DNA of 44,745 nt from an uncultured Pseudomonadota bacterium (GCA_937123825.1 CAKZKQ010000142.1:1-44745); one strand, 5' to 3'; positions 15,877 through 25,553 are shown, counted from the stretch's first letter. Notes: a model not told the origin generated them from the sequence alone. Program-made: numbers and translations.

Positions 15877-17655
15877 ATGTCCAACATCCGGTCTCCAGGC
15901 GTCTATTATGAGCGCATCGAAGAGCGGCTGCCGCCGTTGGAGCTTGGCCCCACAGGGCAGGTGGCTTTTCTGGGCATGGCCACCCGAGGCCCGGTGGGGA
16001 TCCCCCAGCGTCTGACCAGCTACGACGACTTCCTGGATCAGTACGGCGCGCCGCTCAAATACGGCTTTTTGTCAGACTCGGTCGAGGGTTTCTTCAAGAA
16101 CGGCGGCCGGGTCTGCTACGTCGTGCGCGTGGCGCACACCGCAGGCAGCCGCGCCGGGGTCGGCGCCGGTGAGACAGAAGAGATCGCCACCCGCGCCAGC
16201 GCCGTGGTGGAAAACCGCCAGGGCACCCCCACGCTGCGTGTCCAGGCCCGCTCCGAGGGAGACTGGGGCAACGACATCCAGGTCAACCTCAGCGTCCCAG
16301 CCCCCAAGACCCAGACGCTGCTGGTGCGCGACGCCGCCGAGGGCGACAACCGCGTCAGCGTGCGCACGGGGCGAGGATTCAGGGTGGGGACTTTGTGCCG
16401 CCTGCATGACGGCAAGACCGAGCGCTACATGACGGTCAGCCACGTGGAGGGCAAGGAGCTCTATTGGACCGAGCCGCTGGATGTGGGCTTTAAGAGCTCC
16501 GCGCCGACCTTCATCGAGCCCATCACGCTCGAAATCGAAGCCCAGATGCCCGGCTACAAGGAGCGTTTCCAGGATCTGGACTTCTCGCCGGCCTCCACGC
16601 GCAACTACGAGCGCTACGTCAACGCCGAAAGCCAGATCATTGAGCTCAAACCCCAGGCGGTCGCGGGCCAGTGGCCCGACAAGCTGCCCAAGGACGCCCA
16701 CCGCTTGCGCCTTGAGGGCGGCCTTGACGGTTTGCAGCACCTGACCCCGTCGGACTTCATCGGCGAAAACAGTGGTCCGGGCCGTCGCTTCGGGCTCGGC
16801 GCTCTGGAGGTCCTCGACGACATCGATTTGGTGGCCATCCCGGACCTCTACCCTGCCCTGGAGCGCGGGTTCCGCTCCATCCGCAGCGTTGAGGTGGTGC
16901 AAAACGCGGTGCTCGACCAGTGCGAGCGGCTCAAGGACCGGTTTGCGCTGCTGGACATGCCGCCCGGGGCCCCGTTTGAAACGGCCCTGCAGTGGCGGAT
17001 GCTCTTTGACAGCGCCTTTGGGGCCTTCTACTACCCGTGGATGGTGGTGCCCCAGGAAGGGCGCCGCAGGCGCGTGGTTCCGCCCTGCGGCCACGTCGCG
17101 GGGGTCATCGCGCGGTGTGACGCCGAGATGGGGGTCCACAACCCGCCCGCCAACGAGATCATCGAAGGCGTGGTGGACATGGACGTCCTGCTCAACGACG
17201 ACCACCTGGGCCAGCTCAACCACGAGGGCATCAACTGCATCAAGTACACCCAGGCCCGAGGCATTCGGATCTGGGGTGCGCGCACGCTCTCGAGCGATCC
17301 GTCCTGGCGCTACGTCAACGTCCGGCGGATCTTCAACGCCGTGCGCCGCGCGCTGGAGCACGGCACCCAGTGGGTCGTCTTTGAACCCAACGCCCCGCCA
17401 CTGTGGCAACAGATCAGCCGCAACCTGGGCACCTTCCTTGAGCAGCTTTGGCTCAAAGGGTACTTCCAGGGTCAGGTGGCCGCTGAAGGCTTCTACGTGG
17501 TGTGCAACGGAGAGACCAACCCACCGGAGTTGGTGGAGACCGGCACGCTGGTGTGTGAGATCGGGCTGGCCCCAGTGCGCCCCGCCGAGTTCATCACCTT
17601 CCGCGTCAGTCAGCAAATGGAAGACCGCGCCACGGGCGATTTCAGCGCTGAGTGA
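15877..17655 (+). CDS. Contractile tail sheath protein 2, long form (Pvc3/Pvc4-like)
   Basis: A 592-residue sheath paralogue. It opens MSNIRSPGVYYERIEERLPP and has VEGFFKNGGRVCYVVRVAHT and the C-terminal hallmark ARGIRIWGARTLSSDPSWRY followed by VNVRRIFNAVRRALEHGTQW, nearly the same as sheath 1. It is about 200 residues longer, because an extra region (about residues 80-280) is inserted after the first domain. In PVC-type systems the longer sheaths form the layers next to the baseplate. ATG 15877 follows GAGAGGTGA; the GTG at 15871 is less likely. A terminator-like hairpin follows the gene. Confidence 0.93.
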   Translation: MSNIRSPGVYYERIEERLPPLELGPTGQVAFLGMATRGPVGIPQRLTSYDDFLDQYGAPLKYGFLSDSVEGFFKNGGRVCYVVRVAHTAGSRAGVGAGETEEIATRASAVVENRQGTPTLRVQARSEGDWGNDIQVNLSVPAPKTQTLLVRDAAEGDNRVSVRTGRGFRVGTLCRLHDGKTERYMTVSHVEGKELYWTEPLDVGFKSSAPTFIEPITLEIEAQMPGYKERFQDLDFSPASTRNYERYVNAESQIIELKPQAVAGQWPDKLPKDAHRLRLEGGLDGLQHLTPSDFIGENSGPGRRFGLGALEVLDDIDLVAIPDLYPALERGFRSIRSVEVVQNAVLDQCERLKDRFALLDMPPGAPFETALQWRMLFDSAFGAFYYPWMVVPQEGRRRRVVPPCGHVAGVIARCDAEMGVHNPPANEIIEGVVDMDVLLNDDHLGQLNHEGINCIKYTQARGIRIWGARTLSSDPSWRYVNVRRIFNAVRRALEHGTQWVVFEPNAPPLWQQISRNLGTFLEQLWLKGYFQGQVAAEGFYVVCNGETNPPELVETGTLVCEIGLAPVRPAEFITFRVSQQMEDRATGDFSAE

Positions 17656-17689
17656 TCGACGGCGCCAAAAACAACCCTCTTAAGAACGG

Positions 17690-17718
17690 GCTGCGTCCAG
17701 CCAGAGCGCGGCTTTTTT
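17690..17718 (+). terminator. Intrinsic terminator-like hairpin after sheath 2
   Basis: GCTGCG (17690-17695) can pair with CGCGGC (17707-17712), with one G-U pair and an 11-base loop. It is followed directly by six T residues (17713-17718). The position, 35 bases after the sheath 2 stop, fits a partial or full terminator. Confidence 0.5.
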
Positions 17719-17728
17719 CATGCGATCG

Positions 17729-17758
17729 TTGCCCTCTCGGAGAAGACTCACTAATAAT
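17729..17758 (+). promoter_or_regulatory. Weak promoter-like site upstream of tube 2
   Basis: TTGCCC (17729-17734) and AATAAT (17753-17758) are spaced by 18 bases, directly after the terminator-like hairpin. If used, transcription would start near 17765. This would place the long GTG-initiated version of tube 2 (from 17652) outside the transcript and support the ATG at 17820. Confidence 0.35.
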
Positions 17759-17819
17759 AGATGTGAACATCCAGAAGAGACGGCTTGGCTGGCCACCAGT
17801 GGATGAGGTTCCTGGAACA

Positions 17820-18332
17820 ATGTGGACCCGAGACTTTAAAGGCACAAATCGACACAGCGGTCGGCAATTCAATGCCCGCACCGGTGAGGAGCGACGTCGC
17901 TTCCGAGGACCCGATCCCTACGCCGCTTTCCAATGGAAATTGGAGATCGACGGGCTGGTCGTGGCTCACTTCCAGGAAGTTTCAGGGCTCTCCATCCAGA
18001 CCGAGGTGGTCAAGTTCCGTGAGGGGGGTCTCAACGACCGCGAGCACATGCTCATGGGCGGCACCTCCTACAGCAACATCGTGTGCAAGAACGGCATGAC
18101 CGACTCTGCTGAGCTCTACAACTGGCGCGCCAAGGTCGACAGCCCCGGCCGCGCCAGCGCTCGTCGCAACGGCTCCATCATCATGCTCGATGGCAAGACC
18201 ACGGAGTTGCTGCGCTGGAACTTTGTGCGCGGTTGGCCGTGCAAATGGGAAGGTCCAACGCTGACCGGCCAGGGCGCCATCACGATTGAGACCGTCGAAA
18301 TTGCCCACGAAGGCCTGCGACGCGCATCTTGA
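17820..18332 (+). CDS. Inner tube protein 2 (gp19/Pvc5-like)
   Basis: A 170-residue tube paralogue from ATG 17820. The gp19-like core begins GPDPYAAFQWKLEIDGLVVA, continues FQEVSGLSIQTEVVKFREGG and ends with a TGQGAITIETVEIAHEGL strand. It has an N-terminal extension of about 30 residues (WTRDFKGTNRHSGRQFNAR) relative to tube 1. In PVC-type systems the second tube protein starts the tube at the baseplate. The frame is open back to 17652, but that stretch crosses a terminator-like hairpin and a promoter-like site. The start remains uncertain because no good ribosome site precedes 17820 (GATGAGG is about 12 bases away). Confidence 0.88.
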   Translation: MWTRDFKGTNRHSGRQFNARTGEERRRFRGPDPYAAFQWKLEIDGLVVAHFQEVSGLSIQTEVVKFREGGLNDREHMLMGGTSYSNIVCKNGMTDSAELYNWRAKVDSPGRASARRNGSIIMLDGKTTELLRWNFVRGWPCKWEGPTLTGQGAITIETVEIAHEGLRRAS

Positions 18333-18450
18333 GCCAGCACCTGGCCCATAAGACCCACGCACCGGTGCTCGTCACGGTTCGTACCCCCAAAGTACAACCG
18401 ATGGCGGCAAGTCGGTGCTGCTGCTGCCCCACCTGATGGGAGGATGGCCG

Positions 18451-21400
18451 ATGACCAGCCCCAACGAGGCGACCTCGGTCGCACCTGGCGATTTTTCACA
18501 GAACAACGACCTGCCCATCGGGCAACTGGTGCGTCGTTACGGTGAGCGTCGTCTGGGCGCGTTGAGCGATGACAACATGCTCGGCCCGGTTCAACTGCGC
18601 CTGGCCCGTCAAATGGACCATCAGGCCCGCGTCCTGGGAGACATCAGCGCCTTCCAGATGCCCGAGCGTCTGGCGCAGACCGTCTCCATGGGCCGCCGAG
18701 GGCTGCACCTGGACGTGGGCGCGCGTCACCTGGACACCGCCGTCGATGCCAGCTTTGGCCGCTTTGGCACCATGGTCGGCGGCGCGCAAGATCTCATCCC
18801 CACAGGCCCCTGGCGCTACCAACTCGACGCCTCCCTGATTCAGCTCTGGCTTGAAGAAGAACTCGAAGCCCAGCAGGAGTACTTCTTCACCTCGTCGCCC
18901 CCGTCGCCAGGACGGCGCGCCGCACCGCCGTCGCCCGACCGCAAACCCGCCCCACAGACCCCAGCGCCCCGACCGCGCCGCAGCGCCGACATTGAGCGGC
19001 GGCTGCCCCCCGCGGCGCGTCAGGTCCTCAAGGCCAAGCGCGAAGAGATCCGCAAAGCCTTCCTGAAAGCCGTGCGCGGCGACACCACAGAGCTGGCCAG
19101 GCTCACCCACGGCAAGCGCGCCGCCGAGCTGCTCCAGCAAGCCCAGCAGGCCGCTCAAAAGGCTCAGGGCACGTCGGCCACAGCGGCGGCATCAAGCCTC
19201 TCTCAGGCCCAGCTGCGCCAGCTTTCCGACACGCACCCGACCTTGAGCGTCGATGCCTCAGGCGATGACTTCACCTTTGAAGGGGCCGCCGAGGCCATCC
19301 TCAAAGCCGCTCAAAAGGCCGTTGCCAACGCCAGTCGCCAAAGCATCGCCGCGTCCGCACCGCTCTCGGCCCAGGCTCGCCGTTTGAACCCTGGCCAGAT
19401 GGCGCAGCGCGCCGAGGCCATCACACAGCGCGCCTCGCTGCGCGCCGCCTCCATGTTCAGCCCCACCGCGCAAGAACAAGAGGCCGTCGATCAAGCTGCC
19501 CTGGCGCTGACCCCCTTTGCCCCCACCAGCCTCATCGAAGAGAGCACCACCGATGGGCAACGGGCGCTCGCAACGCTGGGCACAGGCATCCAGGGCGCCA
19601 TGGCGCGGTTGACCGCCCTGCCCTCGCTGGCCCAACCCAGCGCGCTGGCCGCTTCAAATGACCAAGCCCCGAGCACACCTTGGATGGCCATGCCTGCGGC
19701 GGCCAACGTCGAAGCCATCGCCAGGGTCATTGGCCGCGCCACGCGCATGGCCAGCGCCCAAAGCGCCCCAGGCCGCAGCCGCTCACTGGAGGCCTTTGGC
19801 TCCAGCGCCCTGAAAATCCTCCAGATGACCCCCAGCGCCCAGGACGCAGGTCCCAACATCTCGCGCGCCTGGCTCATCGACGGAGGCCGAGGCGTCTTGA
19901 TCGAGGGCATGGATGACGCCCCAGCGCCCGAACAAGGCCGCACCTACAACACGGTGGAAGACACCTACAGCGCTCAAGCCAGCCGCCCCGTCACCCAGGC
20001 TGCCCCCGAGACTGTGATTCAGCGCGCCGCGCCGCGCTCAGCGGCAACCACGCTGCTCGGCAAGCGCCTCCAAGAGGTGCTCGCCTCGGCGCAGCCCGCC
20101 CCCATCTCATCCCCGCTTGGCCTTGAGCCAGCGCGGTTTGTTGCCCCCACGACCCCCTCTGTGATGGGTTATGACGCAGCCGCCCAGGGAGACTTTGCAC
20201 AAATCATCGCCCAGCGCCTGCTGGCACCCGCAGCCGCTTCAAACACAGTTCAGACAGCCACAGCAACCGCAGCACCGGCGGCCATCCCTGCGCGCCCTGC
20301 CCCCACGCAGGTCCAACTCCAGGATGTGCTCTTTTCGGCCAAGCAGCTGCCTGCGCTGGCCCACAGCATCGAACAGTTGGGGCAGTCCATCGATCTTCTG
20401 GGTCGGTTGGTCCCTGGCGCAAACACGCTCTCGGGCACAGCAAGGACGTCTGGCGCCAAAACCCCGCGCCCCAACTCAATCGCCCAGGTTGCCCAGCGCG
20501 CCCGGCGACTCGCCAGCCAAGGCGCCCTGACCTCAAGCCGCATTCAAACGCTCGCCCAGGATCTGGCCGAGACCATCCGCGAACACACCGAATACAGCGG
20601 CGGACACCGTCTGGCGCAGGTCGATGAAGGGTACACGCAGATGTGGGCCGACCACTCGCTGCTGGCCTTCACCCGCGAGATCAACGAGGTCGTCCAGCAA
20701 TCGCGCGGCGTGACTCGCCCCGAGCAGCAAGGCTGGCTCAGCGCCGCCCGGCAGCGCACCGTTGAACGCCTCGGCGCCGTGGCCCAAAGCACCAATGCAC
20801 CGCAGACCACCGCTGTCCTGGCTGAGGCACAGCAAGAGCGCGCCCCCAAAGCAGCGGCCCTGATGCCTGGGCGAGCGCTCAGGCTCTTCTCCCCGGCCAA
20901 GACGATGGCGATGTTGGCGCCGGAGTTGGAGTCGGGTGGTTTGCTCGACGCCACCAGCCGCCGCGAGCTGGCCAGCGCCCTCGAAGACCTCTCCATCACC
21001 ACCACCGCCGCCGCCCCCTCCCAGCGTGCTCGCCGTGTCCAAACGCCCTTTGGCACGCTGATGGTTCGCCTGGATGACGATGGCCGCGTGGCGGTCGACA
21101 CCGAAGAGATCTCCTCCCACGCCCCCGCCGTCACGCTGCGGGCACAGCGCCGCGTTGATGCTGCACGCGCAGCAGCCGCCAGCGCACCGTCGCGCACAGC
21201 CAAGCGAGCCTCTTCCGTCAACAGGATCGGCGATCTTTCCGTGGCGCTCAGCACTCTGCTCCAGACCACGGCTGCCGGACGCTTGACGCCTGCGGCGATG
21301 ACCGAAGTGGAGGTCGTGCTGGGCCAACTTGGCCGCGCCGAACGCATGGCCGCGCTTGAGATTGGCAAGCAGGACCCCACTGCAGCGCTCGGTGAGCGCT

Positions 21401-23742
21401 TGGGGCTGCGCAGCCAGGCGGCCGTGACGGCGCTGGGCATGCAGGACGACACCGTTGAGTTGGCAGGGGGCATGCGCGTCAGCCGGGCCGTGGCTCAGAT
21501 GCGAGACATCAGCGCCGGGGTCTTGATTGACCTGGTGGCCCAGTCAGAGCGATCGGCTCAGTTGACCCAGGCGCTGCAAAGCGCGGGTCTGGCCATGCCT
21601 GCTCCAGAAATGCTCGCCCCGCGCACCGCAGCAAACGTGCAAAGCACAGCGACGGCTCCGGAGCCCAGCCCACGAGCCGTCGGCGCAGCGTTGACCAAAA
21701 TGGAAGGCGCCAAGCTGGGGCAAGCGCTCAGTCAAGTGGGTCCGCAGCGCTTGGAGGTGATGCTCGACTGGCTCGAAGAGCGCTCTGTGGGTGCAACCGC
21801 ACAGGCCGACACTGGTGCGCGCCCGGCGCTGCTGAGCGCCGCTGCATCGTCATTGCTGGAAGAGGCCGCAGTGGCCCGCGTGATCGGCAACCTGGGTCAG
21901 GTTGGCATGGCGCGGCCCGTCTCGGGGGGCATGACGCGCGCCGACATGGCTTACGCCCTGCCCTCCATGCCGCGCTCGACCCGTGGTTGGCAGCGCCTTG
22001 GCAGCGCTCCAACGGCTGTCGCAGAGTCAAGCAGCACAGCACCAGCGGTCCAGTTGTCATCGACGCAGCAGGCTCAGCTTGAAGCCATGGCACCCGCGCT
22101 GCAGACCTTGATCGAACGCAAACCCCAGCAAGTGGCCAAGGCCATGGCGCAATCCAGCCCAGAGGCGGCGATCAAGCGCTTGGAGACGGTGCTGCGCCAG
22201 GAGGCGGGCTGGCTCGATGAAGGTTCGCTGGTGGAGCACGGCCTTTCGCTTGGCCGCAGCCCCGAGTGGAGCGACTCGGTGGTCCGCATGGGTCTGGGGC
22301 GAGTGTTGGAGCTTGAGCCCAGCGCGGGCCGAGGGCCGCTCTTTGCTGCGGTCGAACGGGCCATTGAAGCCAAAGGCGGCAAGCGCCCAACCACAGGCGC
22401 GCTGATGGGCAGCGCCATCGCACAAGGCACCCGCACCATGCGGGTTCCAGAAGGCGAGATGGCCTCGGTCCAGCTGGCCGAGCGCCGTCGCAGCATTGAG
22501 CGCATGGTCCGCCGGGCGCCTGTCAGGCGCGCCTCCATCGAACGGGCGCTCTCGGCGCCGCGCGCGGTTGAGGGTGGTCAGGGTCAAGGCCCGCTCTCAA
22601 GCGTGGGGACGTCTTTCAGCGCCCAAAGCTTGATGGCCCCCATTCTGAAGGACTTCCAACAAGTGGAGCAGGTCCTGGGGGTGCTGGGACAGCGCGCCGA
22701 TGAGGCTCCATCCGCCGTCCCCAGTTCATGGTCGAGATCAGAGTCGGCGGGCGCCCTGGTGGAGCGCAGCGACGCTGCCGAGTTGGACATTCAGGCGCTC
22801 GAACGCCTCGGCGTGGTGTCGCAGTCAGAAGCGCCGTCCAGAATTTCGGGGCGCGCTGGCCGCGTGGGCATCTGGTCTCCCAAAGGTGTTGAGCGGTTGT
22901 TGCAGACGGGCACCGAAGCTCTGCTCAACGGTCGCGGCGACTTTGGCGCGACCTATGTGGCGCCCTCGCTCTTCCGGCTCCAGGACCGACGCCCAACTGG
23001 CAGCAGCGCCGCCTTGCGCCGTGCCTCGCCGCGCACCAGCGGCTCCAGCCGTGTTGCGGCCATGCGCGCAGAGTTGGAGACCGTCTTGCCGAGCGCCGCG
23101 CTGGGTCTGAGCTTCTTTGAGCCTCAACAGACGCAGGCGCCCAGCGCCGCCACGCAGCGCAGCAGTGAGTCGATGTCGATGCCCGGCCTGGTCCTCGGCG
23201 CCATGCGCGCCGCTGGCCCCAGCTCATTTGGCGCAAGCCGCGTGCAGCGCGGCACACAAAGCCTGATGGCCAGCATGGGCATGGAGGTCGTCACCCCCGC
23301 AGCATCGCCCGAAGCAGTCCGCCCTCCCCGGGCTTTGGTGACCAGCCGCCCCGAGGCGCCGCTGGAGACGGTTAAACCAGGGCCAAGCGCGTCACTTTCG
23401 AGTCGCCTGTCGGCGCGAGAGAACCGCAACGAGGCCGCTCGAGCCCAGACCCAGGGTCAGGCCATCAGCAGCCGAACGCTCTTTGAGCCGCCCACCTGGA
23501 AAGGGACCATCGATGGGACCGCCGGGGGTCAAAAGAGTCATGGCGGCATGGCCCCCAGGGCCGCCAAGGACCTGGGCTCTTCGGGTGGAACGATCGACAA
23601 GGGCGAGAGCGCCGATCGGAAGTTGTTGGCGCACCAGACCGGTGTGCCGTCTCAGGAAGACATTGAAGACATGGCACGTGAGGTGCTGACGGAGTTGAAG
23701 CGTCAGTGGTCCAACGAGCTGGAGCGAAGAGGGATTGAATAA
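18451..23742 (+). CDS. Giant Ala-rich CIS protein, candidate tape measure or scaffold
   Basis: A 1763-residue protein, the longest in the window. It starts at ATG 18451 with GGGAGG seven bases upstream. An N-terminal globular part (about 1-140, with PIGQLVRRYGERRLGALSDD) is followed by a Pro-rich stretch (about 145-175). More than 1400 residues then follow, rich in Ala, Gln, Ser, Arg and Leu and mostly helix-forming. It ends EDIEDMAREVLTELKRQW and then SNELERRGIE. A short helix of this style, ending near ERRG, is what I recall from the otherwise unassigned protein that precedes the LysM gene in other CIS clusters, but there the protein is far shorter. No signal peptide, transmembrane run or catalytic motif is seen. 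The stop overlaps the next start by one base (TAATG). Confidence 0.7.
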   Translation: MTSPNEATSVAPGDFSQNNDLPIGQLVRRYGERRLGALSDDNMLGPVQLRLARQMDHQARVLGDISAFQMPERLAQTVSMGRRGLHLDVGARHLDTAVDASFGRFGTMVGGAQDLIPTGPWRYQLDASLIQLWLEEELEAQQEYFFTSSPPSPGRRAAPPSPDRKPAPQTPAPRPRRSADIERRLPPAARQVLKAKREEIRKAFLKAVRGDTTELARLTHGKRAAELLQQAQQAAQKAQGTSATAAASSLSQAQLRQLSDTHPTLSVDASGDDFTFEGAAEAILKAAQKAVANASRQSIAASAPLSAQARRLNPGQMAQRAEAITQRASLRAASMFSPTAQEQEAVDQAALALTPFAPTSLIEESTTDGQRALATLGTGIQGAMARLTALPSLAQPSALAASNDQAPSTPWMAMPAAANVEAIARVIGRATRMASAQSAPGRSRSLEAFGSSALKILQMTPSAQDAGPNISRAWLIDGGRGVLIEGMDDAPAPEQGRTYNTVEDTYSAQASRPVTQAAPETVIQRAAPRSAATTLLGKRLQEVLASAQPAPISSPLGLEPARFVAPTTPSVMGYDAAAQGDFAQIIAQRLLAPAAASNTVQTATATAAPAAIPARPAPTQVQLQDVLFSAKQLPALAHSIEQLGQSIDLLGRLVPGANTLSGTARTSGAKTPRPNSIAQVAQRARRLASQGALTSSRIQTLAQDLAETIREHTEYSGGHRLAQVDEGYTQMWADHSLLAFTREINEVVQQSRGVTRPEQQGWLSAARQRTVERLGAVAQSTNAPQTTAVLAEAQQERAPKAAALMPGRALRLFSPAKTMAMLAPELESGGLLDATSRRELASALEDLSITTTAAAPSQRARRVQTPFGTLMVRLDDDGRVAVDTEEISSHAPAVTLRAQRRVDAARAAAASAPSRTAKRASSVNRIGDLSVALSTLLQTTAAGRLTPAAMTEVEVVLGQLGRAERMAALEIGKQDPTAALGERLGLRSQAAVTALGMQDDTVELAGGMRVSRAVAQMRDISAGVLIDLVAQSERSAQLTQALQSAGLAMPAPEMLAPRTAANVQSTATAPEPSPRAVGAALTKMEGAKLGQALSQVGPQRLEVMLDWLEERSVGATAQADTGARPALLSAAASSLLEEAAVARVIGNLGQVGMARPVSGGMTRADMAYALPSMPRSTRGWQRLGSAPTAVAESSSTAPAVQLSSTQQAQLEAMAPALQTLIERKPQQVAKAMAQSSPEAAIKRLETVLRQEAGWLDEGSLVEHGLSLGRSPEWSDSVVRMGLGRVLELEPSAGRGPLFAAVERAIEAKGGKRPTTGALMGSAIAQGTRTMRVPEGEMASVQLAERRRSIERMVRRAPVRRASIERALSAPRAVEGGQGQGPLSSVGTSFSAQSLMAPILKDFQQVEQVLGVLGQRADEAPSAVPSSWSRSESAGALVERSDAAELDIQALERLGVVSQSEAPSRISGRAGRVGIWSPKGVERLLQTGTEALLNGRGDFGATYVAPSLFRLQDRRPTGSSAALRRASPRTSGSSRVAAMRAELETVLPSAALGLSFFEPQQTQAPSAATQRSSESMSMPGLVLGAMRAAGPSSFGASRVQRGTQSLMASMGMEVVTPAASPEAVRPPRALVTSRPEAPLETVKPGPSASLSSRLSARENRNEAARAQTQGQAISSRTLFEPPTWKGTIDGTAGGQKSHGGMAPRAAKDLGSSGGTIDKGESADRKLLAHQTGVPSQEDIEDMAREVLTELKRQWSNELERRGIE

Positions 23743-24368
23743 TGAGCTTGGCCAAAGCGACGTTGGTGCCCGAGGGTGGAGCCCCGCTGGTGGTGCAGTT
23801 CAACCCCAAGGAGTTGAGCGTGTCGAAGTCTGTGCCGTGGGAGCCTCAGGCTTCGAGCGGCGCGGATGTCCCTGAGCAGCAGTTCAACACCGGTCAGGGT
23901 CGGACGCTGACCTTTGAGTTGTTCTTTGACCGTTACGAGCAAAACGGTTCGGTTCAGGGCGACGTGGCGGCGATCGAGAAGATGGCCACGATCGACGGCG
24001 AGCTGCACAGGCCGCCGGTGATCCGCTTTATTTATGGGACGTTTACCTTCAAGGGCGTCTTTAAAGAAGTGCAGACGCGCTACACGATGTTTTTGCAAAG
24101 CGGCAGCGCGTGTCGCGCGACGGTGTCGTGCACGCTGCAGGAGCACGAGGACCTGGAGTCCCAGCGCCGAGGCGAGCCGACCCAGTCCCCGGACCACGCC
24201 AAGCTGCGCCGGATCAAGCGCGGGGAGACGTTGCACTCGATCGCCTCGACGGAGTACGACAACGCGGCTGAGTGGCGCCGGATTGCGGACGCCAACGGGA
24301 TCGACAACCCCCTGGATTTGGAGCCGGGGATGGAGTTGCTCATTCCACCGATTTTGCCGACGGTGTGA
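23742..24368 (+). CDS. LysM-containing CIS baseplate/tube adaptor protein (Pvc7-like)
   Basis: A 208-residue protein. The N-terminal part (MSLAKATLVPEGGAPLVVQF, NPKELSVSKSVPW, GRTLTFELFFDRYE) is the CIS tube-adaptor domain. The C-terminal LysM repeat (about 151-205) has RRIKRGETLHSIASTEYDN and LEPGMELLIPP. In Afp/PVC the equivalent protein joins tube and baseplate, and the LysM resembles that of T4 gp53. The gene starts in a TAATG overlap with the giant gene, so the two are translationally coupled. The hub gene follows after 93 bases. Confidence 0.9.
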   Translation: MSLAKATLVPEGGAPLVVQFNPKELSVSKSVPWEPQASSGADVPEQQFNTGQGRTLTFELFFDRYEQNGSVQGDVAAIEKMATIDGELHRPPVIRFIYGTFTFKGVFKEVQTRYTMFLQSGSACRATVSCTLQEHEDLESQRRGEPTQSPDHAKLRRIKRGETLHSIASTEYDNAAEWRRIADANGIDNPLDLEPGMELLIPPILPTV

Positions 24369-24461
24369 AGCAACCAGATGGGTCTGTGGCTGGTCAGCGG
24401 TGGCCAGCGACAAGAGCAATCCAGGCAGTGTTTGCCTGACAGAGGCAAGGAGTAGACGAAG

Positions 24462-25553
24462 ATGGCAGGGCCAAAGGTACCCGAGTTCGAGATCACGGGC
24501 GTGGATGGGCAGATGCGCAACTACGTCAAGAAGGTGACCATCGACTATACCCAGGATGGGCCTGACATGTTTACGGTCACGTTCCTGAACCAGTCGGCGG
24601 AGTCGCAGACGCAGCCGGTCTTCACCGAGGGCCAGCACGTCGGGAAGTTCAAGGAGGGTGACGAGATCACCATCCAGATGGGCTACACCGGCGAAGGCAG
24701 CGGGATGCAGAAGATGCTGGTGGGCGAGGTCATTGGCATGGAGGCCAATTTCCGGGAGCACGATCCGGCCTCGTTCACGGTGCGTTGTTACGACAAGCTG
24801 CACCGGCTCAGCCGCGGTCGCAAGCAGCGGACCTTCATGAACATGAAGGATTCGCAGATCGCCGAGCAGATTGCCCAGGAGATGGGTCTGCAGGCGGACG
24901 TGGACGATTCGGGCACGACACACGACCACGTCTTTCAGAACAACCTGTCGGACATCGACTTTCTCTACGCCAGGGCGCGTTTCATCAACTACGAATTGGA
25001 CGTGGAAGATGACACGCTGCGCTTCAAGCGCCCGAAGATCCAGGAGGGGGGTTCGACGACCTACAAGTGGGGCGAGAACCTCAAGCGGATCCGCTTCAAC
25101 CTCTCGACGAGCAAGCAGGTTGATGAGGTGCAGGTCCGTGGTTGGGATCCGGGGACCAAGAAGGAGATCATCGGCAAGGCGACGGCAGGCAGTGAGTTGT
25201 CGACGATGGGCGGTGGTTTGACGGGTTCGCAGGCGCAGTCGGGCAAGTACGGCGGCGGGCGCAAGGTCTCGATGGTGGCCAACGTGCCGTTGGTGGATCA
25301 GGAGACGGCGGACAAGATTGCCCAGGCGCGCTTCAACGAGTTGGCGATGGAGTACATCACCGGCGAGGCGGAGGTCGAGGGCGACACGGCCATCAAGTCG
25401 GGTTCGATCGTGAAGTTTGAGGGCACTGGCAAGCAGTATGACGGCGAGTATTACGTGGTCAACGCGGTGCATACGCTCAAGCCGGGCAATGGCCCGGGCA
25501 CAGGTTACACGACGCGTTTTGCGTTCAAGCGCACGGGCCGTCAGAACACGTGA
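24462..25553 (+). CDS. Baseplate hub protein, phage late control D/gp27-like (Pvc8 N-terminal half)
   Basis: A 363-residue hub protein: YVKKVTIDYTQDGPDMFTVT, GDEITIQMGYTG, SFTVRCYDKLHRLSRGRKQR, and ending YDGEYYVVNAVHTLKPGNG, all typical of the gpD/VgrG-like hub fold. It would form the trimer between tube and spike. Pvc8/Afp8 and VgrG are longer because a gp5-like OB-fold and needle is fused on. Here the protein ends after the hub domain, so the spike must be a separate gene, and none is visible nearby. ATG 24462 follows GGCAAGGAG at moderate distance. Confidence 0.9.
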   Translation: MAGPKVPEFEITGVDGQMRNYVKKVTIDYTQDGPDMFTVTFLNQSAESQTQPVFTEGQHVGKFKEGDEITIQMGYTGEGSGMQKMLVGEVIGMEANFREHDPASFTVRCYDKLHRLSRGRKQRTFMNMKDSQIAEQIAQEMGLQADVDDSGTTHDHVFQNNLSDIDFLYARARFINYELDVEDDTLRFKRPKIQEGGSTTYKWGENLKRIRFNLSTSKQVDEVQVRGWDPGTKKEIIGKATAGSELSTMGGGLTGSQAQSGKYGGGRKVSMVANVPLVDQETADKIAQARFNELAMEYITGEAEVEGDTAIKSGSIVKFEGTGKQYDGEYYVVNAVHTLKPGNGPGTGYTTRFAFKRTGRQNT

